Assembly (NCBI GenBank): GCA_027297485.1
Contig: JAPUHZ010000281.1
Location: 1 to 21,864, forward strand
Length of the DNA: 21,864 nucleotides
Direction: 5' to 3'
Origin: Deltaproteobacteria bacterium
GTDB lineage: Bacteria; Desulfobacterota_B; Binatia; UBA9968
How positions within the stretch are numbered: position 1 is the stretch's first letter; the number at the start of each line of letters is the position of its first letter. The notes below the pieces were generated by a model. That model was not told the DNA's origin. It saw only the letters and a list, made by a program, of their open reading frames with translations, and made no database searches. A program made the position numbers and the translations under genes. Below, in pieces: positions 5,925 to 16,566 of the stretch.

Positions 5925-8900
5925 GCAATAACATTCGCTCTCTATTTTCGACCCACCGGCCAATCGACCGTCCCATCGAAAAAGTCATCGACTATTATGC
6001 TCAAGGTGAAGACCGATTGGCTGCCGAGATTGACGAGTATGAAGTCACCGACAATTTAGAGACTTGTTTCCGAAAGTTTGTAGAAACTTTCGGTGAAGCG
6101 GTTCGACTTAGCCAGGTCACACAGACTGCTATTTGGGTGTCTGGATTCTACGGCTCAGGTAAGAGTTCTTTTACGAAGTACCTAGGTTTCGCGATGGATC
6201 CAGACAGACGTGTGCAGGGCAAGCCATTTATTGATCTGCTTTGTGACCGTTTCCGAACAACGGCAGTCTCCGCCAGCCTTCGGACAGTAGCAAAAAAAAG
6301 TCCGGCTACGGTTATCTTTCTCGATCTCGGAGCTGAGCAGCTAGCAGACAGTGCCGTAGCCCCAGTGTCTATTGTTCTGTACTGGAAGGTTCTTCAATGG
6401 GCGGGCTACTCGAAAGAAAAAAAACTTGCGCGGCTTGAATTAACCCTCGACCAACGTGGCAAGTTAGACGACTTCCGAAAGGCTTACCGGGAACGCTATA
6501 AAGATGAGTGGGATTCGATTCACAATGACCCTCTTCTCGGGGTGGCACGTGCGGCTGAGATCATCCCGAAAGTCCTGGCAGAGGAATTTCCGACTCCGGA
6601 GAGCTTCCGGACACTTCGTTTTGATGAAGCACGTGACATCCGCGACTTGGCGCGGGAGATGATTGAGCTGTGCCGTCACAAGACGAAACGCGAAAACATT
6701 CTTTTTCTTATCGACGAAGCTGGCCAATATGTCGCACCGCGGGGCGAGCTCATTCTCAACATGGACGGACTTGCTCGCAACCTGAAAGAACTGGGGCAAG
6801 GTAAGGTCTGGATCATAGCGACCGGGCAGCAAACCCTGTCTGAGATCGTCGAGAAGGCAGCTCATAATTCCGCCGAGCTTACAAAACTCAAGGACCGTTT
6901 CCCTATATCTATTCATTTAGACGCAAGCGATATTCGTGAGATCACCTATCGCCGGCTTCTGACCAAATCATCGGAAGCAGAGAAACTCCTACGGGAGCGT
7001 TTTACTTCGCATGGCCCGGCACTTTCTACCCACACTCGTCTCACCGGGACTTCTCTCTTTAAGGGTGATATTGATGCTGACAGTTTTGTCCGATTTTATC
7101 CCTTTCTTCCGCAACACTTTGACCTTCTGCTGGAACTGATTCGAACGCTTGCACGGTCTACAGGTGGAATTGGTCTTCGTTCCGCCATTCGGGTTATTCA
7201 GGATGTATTGGTGGACAAGAGCCGAGTGCTTCCCGCCGCCTCAACTAAACTAGCCGACCGGGCAGTTGGAACGCTCGCATGCATCGATGATTTCTATGAT
7301 ACCCTACGGGTGGACATCGCAAAGGTCATGCCCCACGTTGTGGCAGGAGTCGATAAGACAGCAAAGGTCTTCCCAACCGGATCTCTAGCCATTCGTGTCG
7401 CCAAGGCCGTGGCGACCCTCCAGCCCGTGGAGACCTTCCCGCGCAGCGCCGAGAATCTTGCCGCACTTCTCTACCCCGATCTCGCTTCCCCTTCCCTTGT
7501 TGATAGCGTTCGAGAGGCACTACGTGAGATTGTCAGCACGAAGGAATGTGGGCTTATCGAGGACCCGCAGGCTGGGGGTTATATTTTCCTGAGCGAAGGG
7601 GTCAAGCCTCTCCGAGACAAACGAAATAGCTACGTGCCGACGTCTGGCGAGTGTGGGAGAGTTCGCAATGAGCTCGTTCGGACGCTGTTCGTTCCCCAAC
7701 CCTCAGCACGTCTTGAAGGAGTCAAGGAAGTCAAAGCAGTTGTAAGAGTGGGGCGCACTCCGGTTGTTGGCGACCGAGAGGACATTGACATTCGTGTCGA
7801 GTTCACGGAAGCAGCGGGATGGAATAAACGGTATGCTGACCTTCTCACGGAAACAAATTCGCAAACTGAGCTCAAAAACACTGTTGTATGGCTCATACGT
7901 GTGAATGACCATGTGGAGGATCTTTTACTGGAAATTGTCCGATCTGAGCAGATTGGAGGCGACCCCAACCTTGAACGACAGGCGGACCGAGATGTGGCGC
8001 AGTTTCTCCGCGCCGAGCGCCGGTTAATGGAGACCAGCCGGGAACATGCATCGAGGTACCTCAATCGATCTTTTCTTGAAGGGACAATGTTCTTTCGTGG
8101 AAAGCCGACTCCGGCGACAGAAGCGGGACAGACCATCGAAGCAGCAGCTCGCTCGGTCCTAAGCAAAGCAGCCAAGGATGTTTTCCCGTATTTCCATCTA
8201 GTCCCGATCCACCCGTCGACCGATGTTGCTGCAAAGTTCCTTGGGGTGGAACGGCTCGATCGAATCACGAGAGATCTAGACCCCCTCAATCTCGTTACCA
8301 AGAAGGGTGGGTCACCGCGAGTGGACGTCAACCAGCCCGCGCTGGCGGAGATGCTTCGGGCGTTTCAGGCCAAGGCAGATGAGTCAGGGTCTGGCCGCCT
8401 CCAGGGGAATATGCTCCAGGATTTGTTCTCGTCTGCTCCCTACGGATGGTCAAAAGATGCAGTTCGCTATCTTTTTGCTGGGCTCCTTGTTGCAGGTCAG
8501 GTCGAGTTGCACACTTCTGGTGGAATCGTCAGGACGTCAGGTCCCCTAGCGATCGAGGCCATGAAGAGCACTATGTCATTCAACAGAATCGGGGTCTCTG
8601 AGCGAGATAGCAAGCTCCCGCCCGAGGCCCTCGACCGCGCAGCCCGGCGACTGCAAGACTTGTTCGGCATCGATGTTTTACCCTTGGAGGACCACATCAG
8701 TCGGGCAGCTCGCAATCATGTACCGGACGTTCTTGAGAAGGTAGGGTCCTTACCTGACCGGCTTCGTTTGCTTGGCCTACCTGGGGAAGAACGGGGAAGA
8801 CTGATCATCGCAAGCTTGACCGAGCTCCTGAAAGGGGACGCCAGCGGGGCGGCTGCCATCCTCGGGGGAACCGACAGTGACATCCCTAAACATATCAAGT

Positions 8901-9574
8901 GGGCCCGCGCGGCCGTGGGGGCTCTCGACAACGGAGCCGAGGGAGATATTCAGCAGGCAGTAGCTCTCCGGCAGTCCCTGGTGGAGCTAGAATCCCTTTG
9001 GCCCGGCAAAGGAATTGGACTTCTGCCCGAAGAGGAAAGTACTACTTTGGAACAAACCCTGGCATCTGAGAGGTTTTTTGAGCGGTTACCGGACCTCCGT
9101 GGAGTGCTGCGATCACTTCGTGAGCGGGCAAGTGAACGCTACCGAGAGGAACTCAACCATTACGAGGAGAGTTTGCATGCAGCTCAGAGCGCTCTTGAGC
9201 TCCATCCCGATTGGCCGTCGTTGCTTGACGACGACCGAGAAGAGATTATAGGCCGTCTGAAAGTTACCCAGCCGACCGAGCCTGACCCTTCGAACCCGAT
9301 CCGTTCGCTTCAAACCTTACTTGTCCGCCAAGGGAGTCTTCCTGGCCTTCTCGAAGAGCAGAGAAGAGAGATTGACCGCCGTAAACCGGGAGAGCTGTCT
9401 GGCCCGTCCAATGGGGAAGAGCCAGAGATTGAGGAGGTCGACGCCGCGAGTCTAGCCCCTGCTGAGGTTATCCGGGGATCGAAGGACCTCGACGAGTGGC
9501 TTACTTCTCTACGGAACCGAATCGTGGAAATCCTACGCGGCAAGAAACACGTGCGCATTAAGGGACGCGAATGA
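5921..9574 (+). CDS. brxC: BrxC (PglY-like) AAA+ ATPase of BREX
   Basis: A 1217-residue cytosolic ATPase, normal length for BrxC. The Walker A motif is GFYGSGKS at 75-82 (Lys81), and the Walker B is ILFLIDEAGQ at 260-269 (Asp265, Glu266), followed by a sensor-like strand VWIIATGQQTL. The opening (RSLFSTHRPIDRPIEKVIDY) is typical of BrxC, as is the FVRFYPFLPQHFDLLLELIR block. The C-terminal third is charged and helical, with likely coiled-coil stretches (about residues 1030-1110) before an acidic linker. BrxC is essential for defence and modification in type 1 BREX and interacts with PglZ, BrxB and PglX. Both ends overlap neighbours by ATGA, so expression is coupled from brxB to pglX. The frame is intact throughout. 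Confidence 0.95.
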   Translation: MSNNIRSLFSTHRPIDRPIEKVIDYYAQGEDRLAAEIDEYEVTDNLETCFRKFVETFGEAVRLSQVTQTAIWVSGFYGSGKSSFTKYLGFAMDPDRRVQGKPFIDLLCDRFRTTAVSASLRTVAKKSPATVIFLDLGAEQLADSAVAPVSIVLYWKVLQWAGYSKEKKLARLELTLDQRGKLDDFRKAYRERYKDEWDSIHNDPLLGVARAAEIIPKVLAEEFPTPESFRTLRFDEARDIRDLAREMIELCRHKTKRENILFLIDEAGQYVAPRGELILNMDGLARNLKELGQGKVWIIATGQQTLSEIVEKAAHNSAELTKLKDRFPISIHLDASDIREITYRRLLTKSSEAEKLLRERFTSHGPALSTHTRLTGTSLFKGDIDADSFVRFYPFLPQHFDLLLELIRTLARSTGGIGLRSAIRVIQDVLVDKSRVLPAASTKLADRAVGTLACIDDFYDTLRVDIAKVMPHVVAGVDKTAKVFPTGSLAIRVAKAVATLQPVETFPRSAENLAALLYPDLASPSLVDSVREALREIVSTKECGLIEDPQAGGYIFLSEGVKPLRDKRNSYVPTSGECGRVRNELVRTLFVPQPSARLEGVKEVKAVVRVGRTPVVGDREDIDIRVEFTEAAGWNKRYADLLTETNSQTELKNTVVWLIRVNDHVEDLLLEIVRSEQIGGDPNLERQADRDVAQFLRAERRLMETSREHASRYLNRSFLEGTMFFRGKPTPATEAGQTIEAAARSVLSKAAKDVFPYFHLVPIHPSTDVAAKFLGVERLDRITRDLDPLNLVTKKGGSPRVDVNQPALAEMLRAFQAKADESGSGRLQGNMLQDLFSSAPYGWSKDAVRYLFAGLLVAGQVELHTSGGIVRTSGPLAIEAMKSTMSFNRIGVSERDSKLPPEALDRAARRLQDLFGIDVLPLEDHISRAARNHVPDVLEKVGSLPDRLRLLGLPGEERGRLIIASLTELLKGDASGAAAILGGTDSDIPKHIKWARAAVGALDNGAEGDIQQAVALRQSLVELESLWPGKGIGLLPEEESTTLEQTLASERFFERLPDLRGVLRSLRERASERYREELNHYEESLHAAQSALELHPDWPSLLDDDREEIIGRLKVTQPTEPDPSNPIRSLQTLLVRQGSLPGLLEEQRREIDRRKPGELSGPSNGEEPEIEEVDAASLAPAEVIRGSKDLDEWLTSLRNRIVEILRGKKHVRIKGRE

Positions 9575-12500
9575 GTTTCGACAAGGACACACGTAATGCT
9601 CTGGCGAAGATGGTTGTGGCATGCCGCACGAGGCTCATGGCCGATGTGACCGAACAGCTTCAGAGTACGTACGGTCTGCACCCTGACGGGATCGCCGTCC
9701 CCGTGGAGCGTCTGGGGCATTTAACAGAAGACCAGAAGACTGCTGCAAGCGGATTGCGGGAACTCCTCGATCACTTCACGCTCGGCGCGGAGGGAAATGA
9801 GACCGATCGGCGACGATCTGCGTACAACCGGATGGTTCTTGAGATCTCTTTCACCATACTAAATCGGCTGTCGGCTATTCGCCTCTGTGAAGAAAGAGGC
9901 TTGGTACTCGAAGCGGTACGCCAGGGCATGGCCTCGGATGGGTTCCGTCTGTTCGAACAACTCTCTGGTGGAGTCCTTGGGACGCGATACGAAACTTACC
10001 GCATCTTTCTTGAAGGCCTCTTTGACGAGTTAGCTGTCGACCTCGGTGTGCTTTTCGACAAGACGACTCCTCAGTCTGTTATCTTCCCGAGTGAACGATG
10101 CCTCGAAGAGATCCTTAACCTGCTAAACAACAAAAACCTTGCTCACCTGTGGAGAGAAGACGAGACAATCGGATGGATTTATCAGTACTTCAACACCGAC
10201 GAGGACCGGCGACGTGCCCGGTATGATGATAAGGGCAAACCTAAAGCTCCCCGGAATAGCTACGAGCTGGCCGTTCGCAACCTGTTCTTCACGCCGCGTT
10301 ACGTCGTCGAGTTCTTGACCGACAACACCCTTGGCCGCATCTGGTATGAGATGCGAAAAGGGGATACCGCTCTTACAGAGGACTGCCGGTATCTTGTACG
10401 TCGGCCGAACGAGGTCTTTCTCGGGCCAGGCGAGAAAGCACCCGCTAACGATGATCCCGAGTTAGATCTATCGCAGGAAGAACTTCTCAAAAAGCCGGCC
10501 TACATCGAACACCGCCCGAAAAAAGACCCCAGGGACCTCAAGCTGCTTGACCCGGCCTCCGGCAGCGGCCACTTCTTGCTCTATGGTTTCGATCTACTGG
10601 AGCGCGTCTACGAAGAAGCCTGGGAGGATACGGAAAGCCCGAAGGCCGAGGCAACGGGCCGCACGCTACGTGAGCATTATGGTACCGTTGATGATCTTCG
10701 CCGCGCAATACCCGATCTGATCCTCCGCTGGAACCTCCACGGCATCGATATCGATCCGCGTGCTGTCCAGATCGCCGCGCTCGCCCTTTGGCTACGCGCC
10801 CAACGCTCGTATCAGTCACTTGGCCTTAAGCCTATTGAGCGTCCACGGATTACTAAGTCGAACATTGTCTGTGCCGAACCGATGCCTGGGGAAACAGACC
10901 TGCTAAAGGTGTTCACCGCCGAACTTAAACCCACCGTACTGGGTCAACTGGTGGAGATTATATTTGAAAAGATGAAGCTCGCCGGCGAGGCGGGGACGCT
11001 TCTCAAGATCGAAGAAGAGATCCGCGACGCTGTCACCGAAGCCAAACAGCAGTGGTTGAAAGGCCCGAAACCCGAGCAGCTTTTCTTATCAGGGTTCGGG
11101 GCCCCGCATCCCAAGCAGCAAGAGTTTCGATTTGACCTGAAAGGAATCAAGGACGAGGAGTTCTGGGAGCAGGCCGAGGATCGCATCCTAGCTGCGCTGA
11201 AGCAGTACGCCGAGCGCGCTGAAAACGGCCGCTCCGTCCGTCGGCGACTGTTCGCGGACGATGCCGCCCAGGGCTTCGCCTTTATTGACCTCTGCAGAAA
11301 GCGTTACGACGTTGTGCTCATGAATCCGCCGTTCGGGGAGGCGTCGCGAAGCTCCCAAAGCTACATCAAGGAGCGCTTCCCCTTAGCGAAAAGCGATGTC
11401 TACTCTTGCTTTGTAAAGAGAGGCACCGATATCTGCGATGGGCGGTTAGGTGCAATTACCAACCGAATTGGCTTGTTTACAGCATACCTCGAAAGATGGC
11501 GCGAAGAGGTATTCCTGCACCATAGTAAATTGCGTCTGTTTGTGGATCTCGGATATGGAGTTCTCGATGCGGCTCTTGTGGAGGCTGCTATCTATGTAAT
11601 TGAATGCAATCCTTCTGTTTTTGGGCAAGATGCTTTTTTCTTTAATTTTCTGTCAGAAGAAAGTAAAGACTTGAAATTATTTGAAGCGATAGAGCATACG
11701 AATCATGCGAAGATAGCAAAGTGTTTATCAATAGTCAGCCTGAAGGAATTCGAGCATATTCCCGCACATCGTATGCCGTACTGGGTGTCAAAGCCCTGGA
11801 GAAATCTTTTCAAAGATTATCGTTCCTTCGGAGCTACCTGGGGCCGAGTGGCAGAGGGAATGACTACTGGCGACAATGACCGATATGTCCGACTATTCTG
11901 GGAAGTCGGACCTCCCGAAATAGGCTTGTCAAAAAGATGGGCATCTTTTGCAAAAGGTGGAGAATATGCGCCGTACTACTCTGACCTCTGGTTACTGATT
12001 GATTGGAACGATGGCAAGGAAGGCGTCAGTGCCGCGACAGGTGCCATTCTTCGGAATTTATCATCATACGGGATCCCCGGTCTCACATACAGTGAGAGGA
12101 CAACGAGCAACCTCTCGGTTCGCGTCCTGCCAGCTGGTGCGATTCTTAGCACGGTAGGTCTTGGTATATTATTGTCAGATGAATATGACCGCTGGACCGC
12201 ACTTGGAATGTGGATGAGTCATCCAATCCAGTTCCTTGTTGAGATGTGCGTTGGTTCTGGCGATACATCAAAATCAGGTACGGCAGCCCGGCACTACCGA
12301 AATGGGATTCTGGAAGCTATACCCTTTCCTCGTTTGTCTAGCGACAGTTCGGGAATTGTGGCAAACCACGCCAAGCATTGCTTCGAACTTCTTAGAGATC
12401 AGGATCGAAAAAATGAAGGCTCGCGCATCTTCACGGCGTTGTCAATTTCTAACTTTCAAGTTTCTCTCGCTGAGAATGTGAACATGCTGCGAAAACAGTG

Positions 12501-14004
12501 GTTGGATATAGCTGTCACGGTAAATGAAAGCGCTGATGTCATTGAGAGACATGCCGTTGAGGCCTTTTGTTTGAAGGAGGAATGTATTGATGAACTGGAC
12601 GCAGAGATGGGAATTCCCCCTGCGCGATTCTCCAACGGCAGTATATGTCTTGAGAGATTACGCAATACTTTCGGCCCGGGGATTGAACAAGCTATTGATG
12701 AACTTGCAAAAGAACTGGCGGGATCTAGGTGGTTGACAAAATGCGGGTACTACAGTGACAGGTTGCTGGAAATAGTTTCACGGGTTTTCGAGACCGAGCC
12801 TCGTATTGTTGCCAATACTTTAGCAGTAGAACTGCCAGAGTCAATAATTAGGAGTTATGATGTGACCGTTGATCTTATTTCATTTGCAATTGGACTTATT
12901 TTCGGGCGCTGGGATGTCCGCATCTCACTGGATTCGTCCCTCGCGCCGGAGTTACCCGACCCGTTCGACGCGTTGCCCGTCTGCCCACCGGGAATGCTAG
13001 TCGGTCCGAATAGCCTGCCCGCAAAGTCCGGCTGCATCGTCAGCGAGGAATGGTACCGCGCCCGGTCGGACGCTAACACGCTCCCGCCAGAAGTCTCGGT
13101 CAAGAAACCGACTATAGCCGACGACGAGTACCCGCTTCGCATTTCCTGGGACGGTATGCTGGGGGACGACCTCCGATGGAACGGCAGTCAGTCTTACCGT
13201 AACGACATCATCCGCCGTGTTCGCGAAGTGTTGGACCTAATCTGGAAAGACAAGGCGCACGAGATCGAACAGGAAGCCTGCGACATCCTCGGCGTTTCCG
13301 ACTTGCGCGATTACTTCCGAAAGCCCTCGGGCTTCTTCCAGGACCACCTCAAGCGCTATTCCAAGAGCCGGCGCAAGGCACCTATTTACTGGCCGCTCTC
13401 AACTGCCTCTGGCTCCTACACAATCTGGCTCTACTACCACCGCTTGACTGATCAGACGCTCTACGCCGCTGTTAACAAGTACATCGAGCCTAAGATCGCC
13501 GACGTGGAGCGCGACTTGGCTCGCATCGACGAGGACATCAGTTCTGCGTCCGGAAGCGTGGCTGCGCGGCTACGTGATCGATTGAACGAAGACCGGACGT
13601 TTCTCGGTGAGCTGCGCGATTTGCGGGAGGAGTTGCTCCGCGTCGCCGGTTTACCTTACAAGCCTGACCTGAACGACGGCGTGATCATCAACGCGGCTCC
13701 GCTCCATAATCTTTTCCTCCTCAGCTCCTGGGCAAAGGATACAAAATCCTGTTGGGAGAGTCTTCAGAAGGGCGAGTATGACTGGGCCCACATGGCTATG
13801 AACATTTGGCCAGAGCGTGTACGCGAGGTATGCCGGCGTGACCGATCGAGCGCCATTGCCCACGGTCTTGAGAGCCTATGTGAGGTGGAGGGTCCGGCTT
13901 CCGAGCGTAAGAGGAAGAAGAAGTCTGACAAGACTAAAGCCCAGCGTCTTGCTAAGGGGAAGGCTGCCGGAGTGCTTAGAACAATCTTAGATGGAACGGA
14001 ATGA
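9571..14004 (+). CDS. pglX: PglX, BREX adenine-specific DNA methyltransferase
   Basis: A 1477-residue N6-adenine methyltransferase, longer than the roughly 1200 usual for type 1 PglX. It transfers methyl from S-adenosylmethionine to one strand of a non-palindromic site, marking host DNA as self. Motif I is LLDPASGSGHF (Asp327; DPASGSGHF 327-335) and motif IV is VVLMNPPFGEA (NPPF 585-588), as in type I/IIL-like gamma methyltransferases; FFTPRYVVEFLTDNTLG precedes motif I. The segment after motif IV (about 11400-12900, residues 610-1110) should hold the target-recognition domain. It is much poorer in GC than both flanks: 30% at 11641-11700 against 67% at 10741-10800 and 65% at 13021-13080. The last about 30 residues are Lys-rich. 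It overlaps brxC by ATGA and ends 20 bases before pglZ. Frame intact. Confidence 0.95.
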   Translation: MSFDKDTRNALAKMVVACRTRLMADVTEQLQSTYGLHPDGIAVPVERLGHLTEDQKTAASGLRELLDHFTLGAEGNETDRRRSAYNRMVLEISFTILNRLSAIRLCEERGLVLEAVRQGMASDGFRLFEQLSGGVLGTRYETYRIFLEGLFDELAVDLGVLFDKTTPQSVIFPSERCLEEILNLLNNKNLAHLWREDETIGWIYQYFNTDEDRRRARYDDKGKPKAPRNSYELAVRNLFFTPRYVVEFLTDNTLGRIWYEMRKGDTALTEDCRYLVRRPNEVFLGPGEKAPANDDPELDLSQEELLKKPAYIEHRPKKDPRDLKLLDPASGSGHFLLYGFDLLERVYEEAWEDTESPKAEATGRTLREHYGTVDDLRRAIPDLILRWNLHGIDIDPRAVQIAALALWLRAQRSYQSLGLKPIERPRITKSNIVCAEPMPGETDLLKVFTAELKPTVLGQLVEIIFEKMKLAGEAGTLLKIEEEIRDAVTEAKQQWLKGPKPEQLFLSGFGAPHPKQQEFRFDLKGIKDEEFWEQAEDRILAALKQYAERAENGRSVRRRLFADDAAQGFAFIDLCRKRYDVVLMNPPFGEASRSSQSYIKERFPLAKSDVYSCFVKRGTDICDGRLGAITNRIGLFTAYLERWREEVFLHHSKLRLFVDLGYGVLDAALVEAAIYVIECNPSVFGQDAFFFNFLSEESKDLKLFEAIEHTNHAKIAKCLSIVSLKEFEHIPAHRMPYWVSKPWRNLFKDYRSFGATWGRVAEGMTTGDNDRYVRLFWEVGPPEIGLSKRWASFAKGGEYAPYYSDLWLLIDWNDGKEGVSAATGAILRNLSSYGIPGLTYSERTTSNLSVRVLPAGAILSTVGLGILLSDEYDRWTALGMWMSHPIQFLVEMCVGSGDTSKSGTAARHYRNGILEAIPFPRLSSDSSGIVANHAKHCFELLRDQDRKNEGSRIFTALSISNFQVSLAENVNMLRKQWLDIAVTVNESADVIERHAVEAFCLKEECIDELDAEMGIPPARFSNGSICLERLRNTFGPGIEQAIDELAKELAGSRWLTKCGYYSDRLLEIVSRVFETEPRIVANTLAVELPESIIRSYDVTVDLISFAIGLIFGRWDVRISLDSSLAPELPDPFDALPVCPPGMLVGPNSLPAKSGCIVSEEWYRARSDANTLPPEVSVKKPTIADDEYPLRISWDGMLGDDLRWNGSQSYRNDIIRRVREVLDLIWKDKAHEIEQEACDILGVSDLRDYFRKPSGFFQDHLKRYSKSRRKAPIYWPLSTASGSYTIWLYYHRLTDQTLYAAVNKYIEPKIADVERDLARIDEDISSASGSVAARLRDRLNEDRTFLGELRDLREELLRVAGLPYKPDLNDGVIINAAPLHNLFLLSSWAKDTKSCWESLQKGEYDWAHMAMNIWPERVREVCRRDRSSAIAHGLESLCEVEGPASERKRKKKSDKTKAQRLAKGKAAGVLRTILDGTE

Positions 14005-14024
14005 CGAGCAGAGGAATTTAATCG

Positions 14025-16556
14025 TTGAGCGTTTCCTCATATCTTACCAAGCGTCTGCTCGACCTCCTAGACGAGCGCAGAATCGTCGTCTGGTACGACG
14101 GTGAACAAACATTCAGCGTGTTCGTTTCGTCTTTCCAATCTCCCTCTTGTAGGCTTGTCCTAGCGACTGATTCCATCCTACGGGCTCGGCGAGAGGCTGA
14201 GTCCATCTATCGAAAAATGAACGAGTCGACCGCTCATGCAGAGGCCCGTGCCAATATGTTGATCTATATCCCGCGCATCCGGGGAACGACACCTGAGATG
14301 AAACAGCGGGATCCGTTCGAGGTCTTTGCGCTTGCTGGTGTTGCCTTTGGTGACAAGGATGCAGAACGGCTTCAATCTCTTTCGCGACAAGCTCTTCCTG
14401 ATCAGGCTTCCGAAATTGACAGGCTTTTTGCCGAGGGGAAGCCGACACTTGCTCTCATAGAGAGTCTGGTATCGGGGCAGCACTGGCCCATGGTTCAAGA
14501 AGCTCTGGGGACCGAGTCAGCAGTTGAGGTCCTCGCGCAAGTCCTCTGCCGGAAAGAGCATGCTGCAAAAATCGAGCAAATACCTGGGTGCCAGAAAGAG
14601 CTGCTCCGTCTCCTGGAAGATGGTTTTGGTTTCAGAGCACCTGCACGACTTCGTTCGTGGCAGAGCATCCTTGATAATCTCGAAACATACGTTCTCTTGA
14701 GCGAGTTTGCATTCGATACCCCCACGCCTCTGCCAGACAGCTTGAGTGCAATTCCCCGTGCCGAGGCTGCATACAGGGAACGAATACTAGCTGCCTGTGA
14801 CCGCATGAGGACTAGCGATGATCTTCGAGACGGCTATGTCTCTCTTGCAGATCATGTAGAGACAAAACTGAGGCTCCAGGAAGTCATCGAGAGCATCGAT
14901 AATCTTGGTAGCTTGGATACATTTGCCTTTGAGGAGCGCCAATATCTGGTTCGACTTTGTGAGCGGGTGAAGGAAAGGGACATGTCGACGGCCCGATCAA
15001 TTCTGAAGGATCGCCGACGATCCGTCTGGCGTCGTCAGCCTAAGCGCGTCCTCCTGTGGACTGTCGCAGAACGATGTGTGGATTTCCTGGAGACGGTAGT
15101 TAGTATTGAAGCAGGCTGGAGCGCGGAAGCATCGAGTGTACGATCCATGGTGCAGGCATATACTCGCCCTGCAGGCTGGGCAGAGATCGACCGACGGCAG
15201 CGTCTGTATGAGCAGAGCGCAGCAGGATGTGCCGAGGATGAGGAAATTCTGCCGCTTATTGAGGAGTGTCGCACCCGATATCGGACTGTCGTCATCAAAA
15301 TTCAGGATCGATTTCTATCCCTGGTTCAGAAAGACGGTTGGCCACCGGACGGGATACTGAGACATACCCAAGTCTTTGACCGGTTCATTGCTCCTGCCCT
15401 TGAGAGGCGTGAGAGGGTAGCGTTTTTTCTCGGCGATGCCCTTCGGTTTGAGATGGGGCGTGATCTGGGAGAGGCCCTCACAGAGCTGGGCGAGGTGGAA
15501 ACAACGGCTGCAGCAGCGGTTCTGCCGACAACAACTCCTTGTGGAATGGCTGCTCTCATGCCAGGTGCAGATGGTGCACTCTCGCTTGTCGAGTCGGGAG
15601 GGGATCTCGTTCCAGCCATAGGGACCCGGCTTCTCAAGAACTCGGATGATCGGATGAAACTCCTTAAAGAACGCTACGGCGACCGGTTCGCTGATGTCAC
15701 TCTAGGAGATCTTCTCTCGACGCCCGTTAAAAGGCTTGAGGGAAAGTTCAAAAACGTTGACCTTCTTGTCGTACGAACGCAAGACATCGATGCCCTGGGA
15801 GAGAACTTGAGCCTCTATCTTGCTAGGAAGTTCATGAGTGAGATGCTCGGTGAAATGAAGACAGCTGCTGTTCGATTGGCAGCACTAGGATACCAGCATC
15901 TTCTATTTGCTGCGGACCACGGCCACGTCCTTTTGCCTGAGGTACCGCCCGGAGACGTTGTAAGGGAACCGCCTGGCAACTGGTTAAAATCCAAGCGACG
16001 GTGCCGCCTCGGACGCGGGCTTGCCGCCGCGCCAGGAACAGTGATTTTCCCTGCGAATCTTGTGGGAATCCAGGGGGACGCTGAGGAGATCTGTTTCCCT
16101 GTGGGGTTCAAGGTATTCGGAGCTGGTGAGGGTTACTTTCATGAGGGACTGAGCTTGCAGGAAGCCGTGGTTCCTGCTGTCATGCTCCGCGTTAGAACAC
16201 CGATCCTAAGTCAGGGTAAGCAGGAGATTTCGATACGGTATCGTAGTGACCGTTTTACTAGCAGGGTCATCGGGCTAAAGGTGCACTTCAACTCGCTTTT
16301 TTCTGAGCCCGTTCGCGTGAGGATTGAAGCGTACGACGGCTCGTCTACCAAGGCGAAGGTGGTAGGGGGAGCAGCAGACTGCGAAGCCCGGGACGAGTCG
16401 ACCCACGAGGTAATTCTAAAACCCAGCATGGAAGCAGAGATCCCAATCTTGATTGAACAGGACTTCAGTGGCCCTTCAATCGAAATCCGCGCCACTGATC
16501 CCCGAACAAATCAAATCTGGGTTAGGCACAAACTCAAAAATGCTCTACTAGACTGA
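14025..16556 (+). CDS. pglZ: PglZ, BREX alkaline-phosphatase-fold protein
   Basis: An 843-residue protein, usual size for type 1 PglZ. It begins with the typical KRLLDLLDERRIVVWYDGEQ (9-28). The alkaline-phosphatase/phosphodiesterase-like core carries FFLGDALRFEMG (Asp471, first metal ligand), the VLPTTTPCGMAALMPG segment with the nucleophile-type Thr, and LLFAADHGHVLLP (Asp631-His632, metal ligands). The purified family shows metal-dependent nuclease-type activity in at least one type 1 member; in vivo it is needed for both methylation and exclusion. The start is TTG 14025: an in-frame TAA sits at 14019-14021 and GAGGAA (14011-14016) is a well-placed ribosome site, so no ATG start upstream is possible. 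It ends two bases before a GTG and 10 bases before the brxL ATG. Confidence 0.94.
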   Translation: MSVSSYLTKRLLDLLDERRIVVWYDGEQTFSVFVSSFQSPSCRLVLATDSILRARREAESIYRKMNESTAHAEARANMLIYIPRIRGTTPEMKQRDPFEVFALAGVAFGDKDAERLQSLSRQALPDQASEIDRLFAEGKPTLALIESLVSGQHWPMVQEALGTESAVEVLAQVLCRKEHAAKIEQIPGCQKELLRLLEDGFGFRAPARLRSWQSILDNLETYVLLSEFAFDTPTPLPDSLSAIPRAEAAYRERILAACDRMRTSDDLRDGYVSLADHVETKLRLQEVIESIDNLGSLDTFAFEERQYLVRLCERVKERDMSTARSILKDRRRSVWRRQPKRVLLWTVAERCVDFLETVVSIEAGWSAEASSVRSMVQAYTRPAGWAEIDRRQRLYEQSAAGCAEDEEILPLIEECRTRYRTVVIKIQDRFLSLVQKDGWPPDGILRHTQVFDRFIAPALERRERVAFFLGDALRFEMGRDLGEALTELGEVETTAAAAVLPTTTPCGMAALMPGADGALSLVESGGDLVPAIGTRLLKNSDDRMKLLKERYGDRFADVTLGDLLSTPVKRLEGKFKNVDLLVVRTQDIDALGENLSLYLARKFMSEMLGEMKTAAVRLAALGYQHLLFAADHGHVLLPEVPPGDVVREPPGNWLKSKRRCRLGRGLAAAPGTVIFPANLVGIQGDAEEICFPVGFKVFGAGEGYFHEGLSLQEAVVPAVMLRVRTPILSQGKQEISIRYRSDRFTSRVIGLKVHFNSLFSEPVRVRIEAYDGSSTKAKVVGGAADCEARDESTHEVILKPSMEAEIPILIEQDFSGPSIEIRATDPRTNQIWVRHKLKNALLD

Positions 16557-16566
16557 GGTGATAGAC

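Noticed and set aside
7630..8331. A 233-codon - strand frame inside brxC
   Set aside because: Composition is Arg/Ser/Thr-rich, as expected for an antisense shadow of a conserved + strand gene; brxC is intact across it.
14001..14027. ATG 14001 as the start of pglZ
   Set aside because: It is out of frame with pglZ and reaches TAA after six codons; the pglZ frame itself has a TAA at 14019-14021, leaving TTG 14025 as the start.
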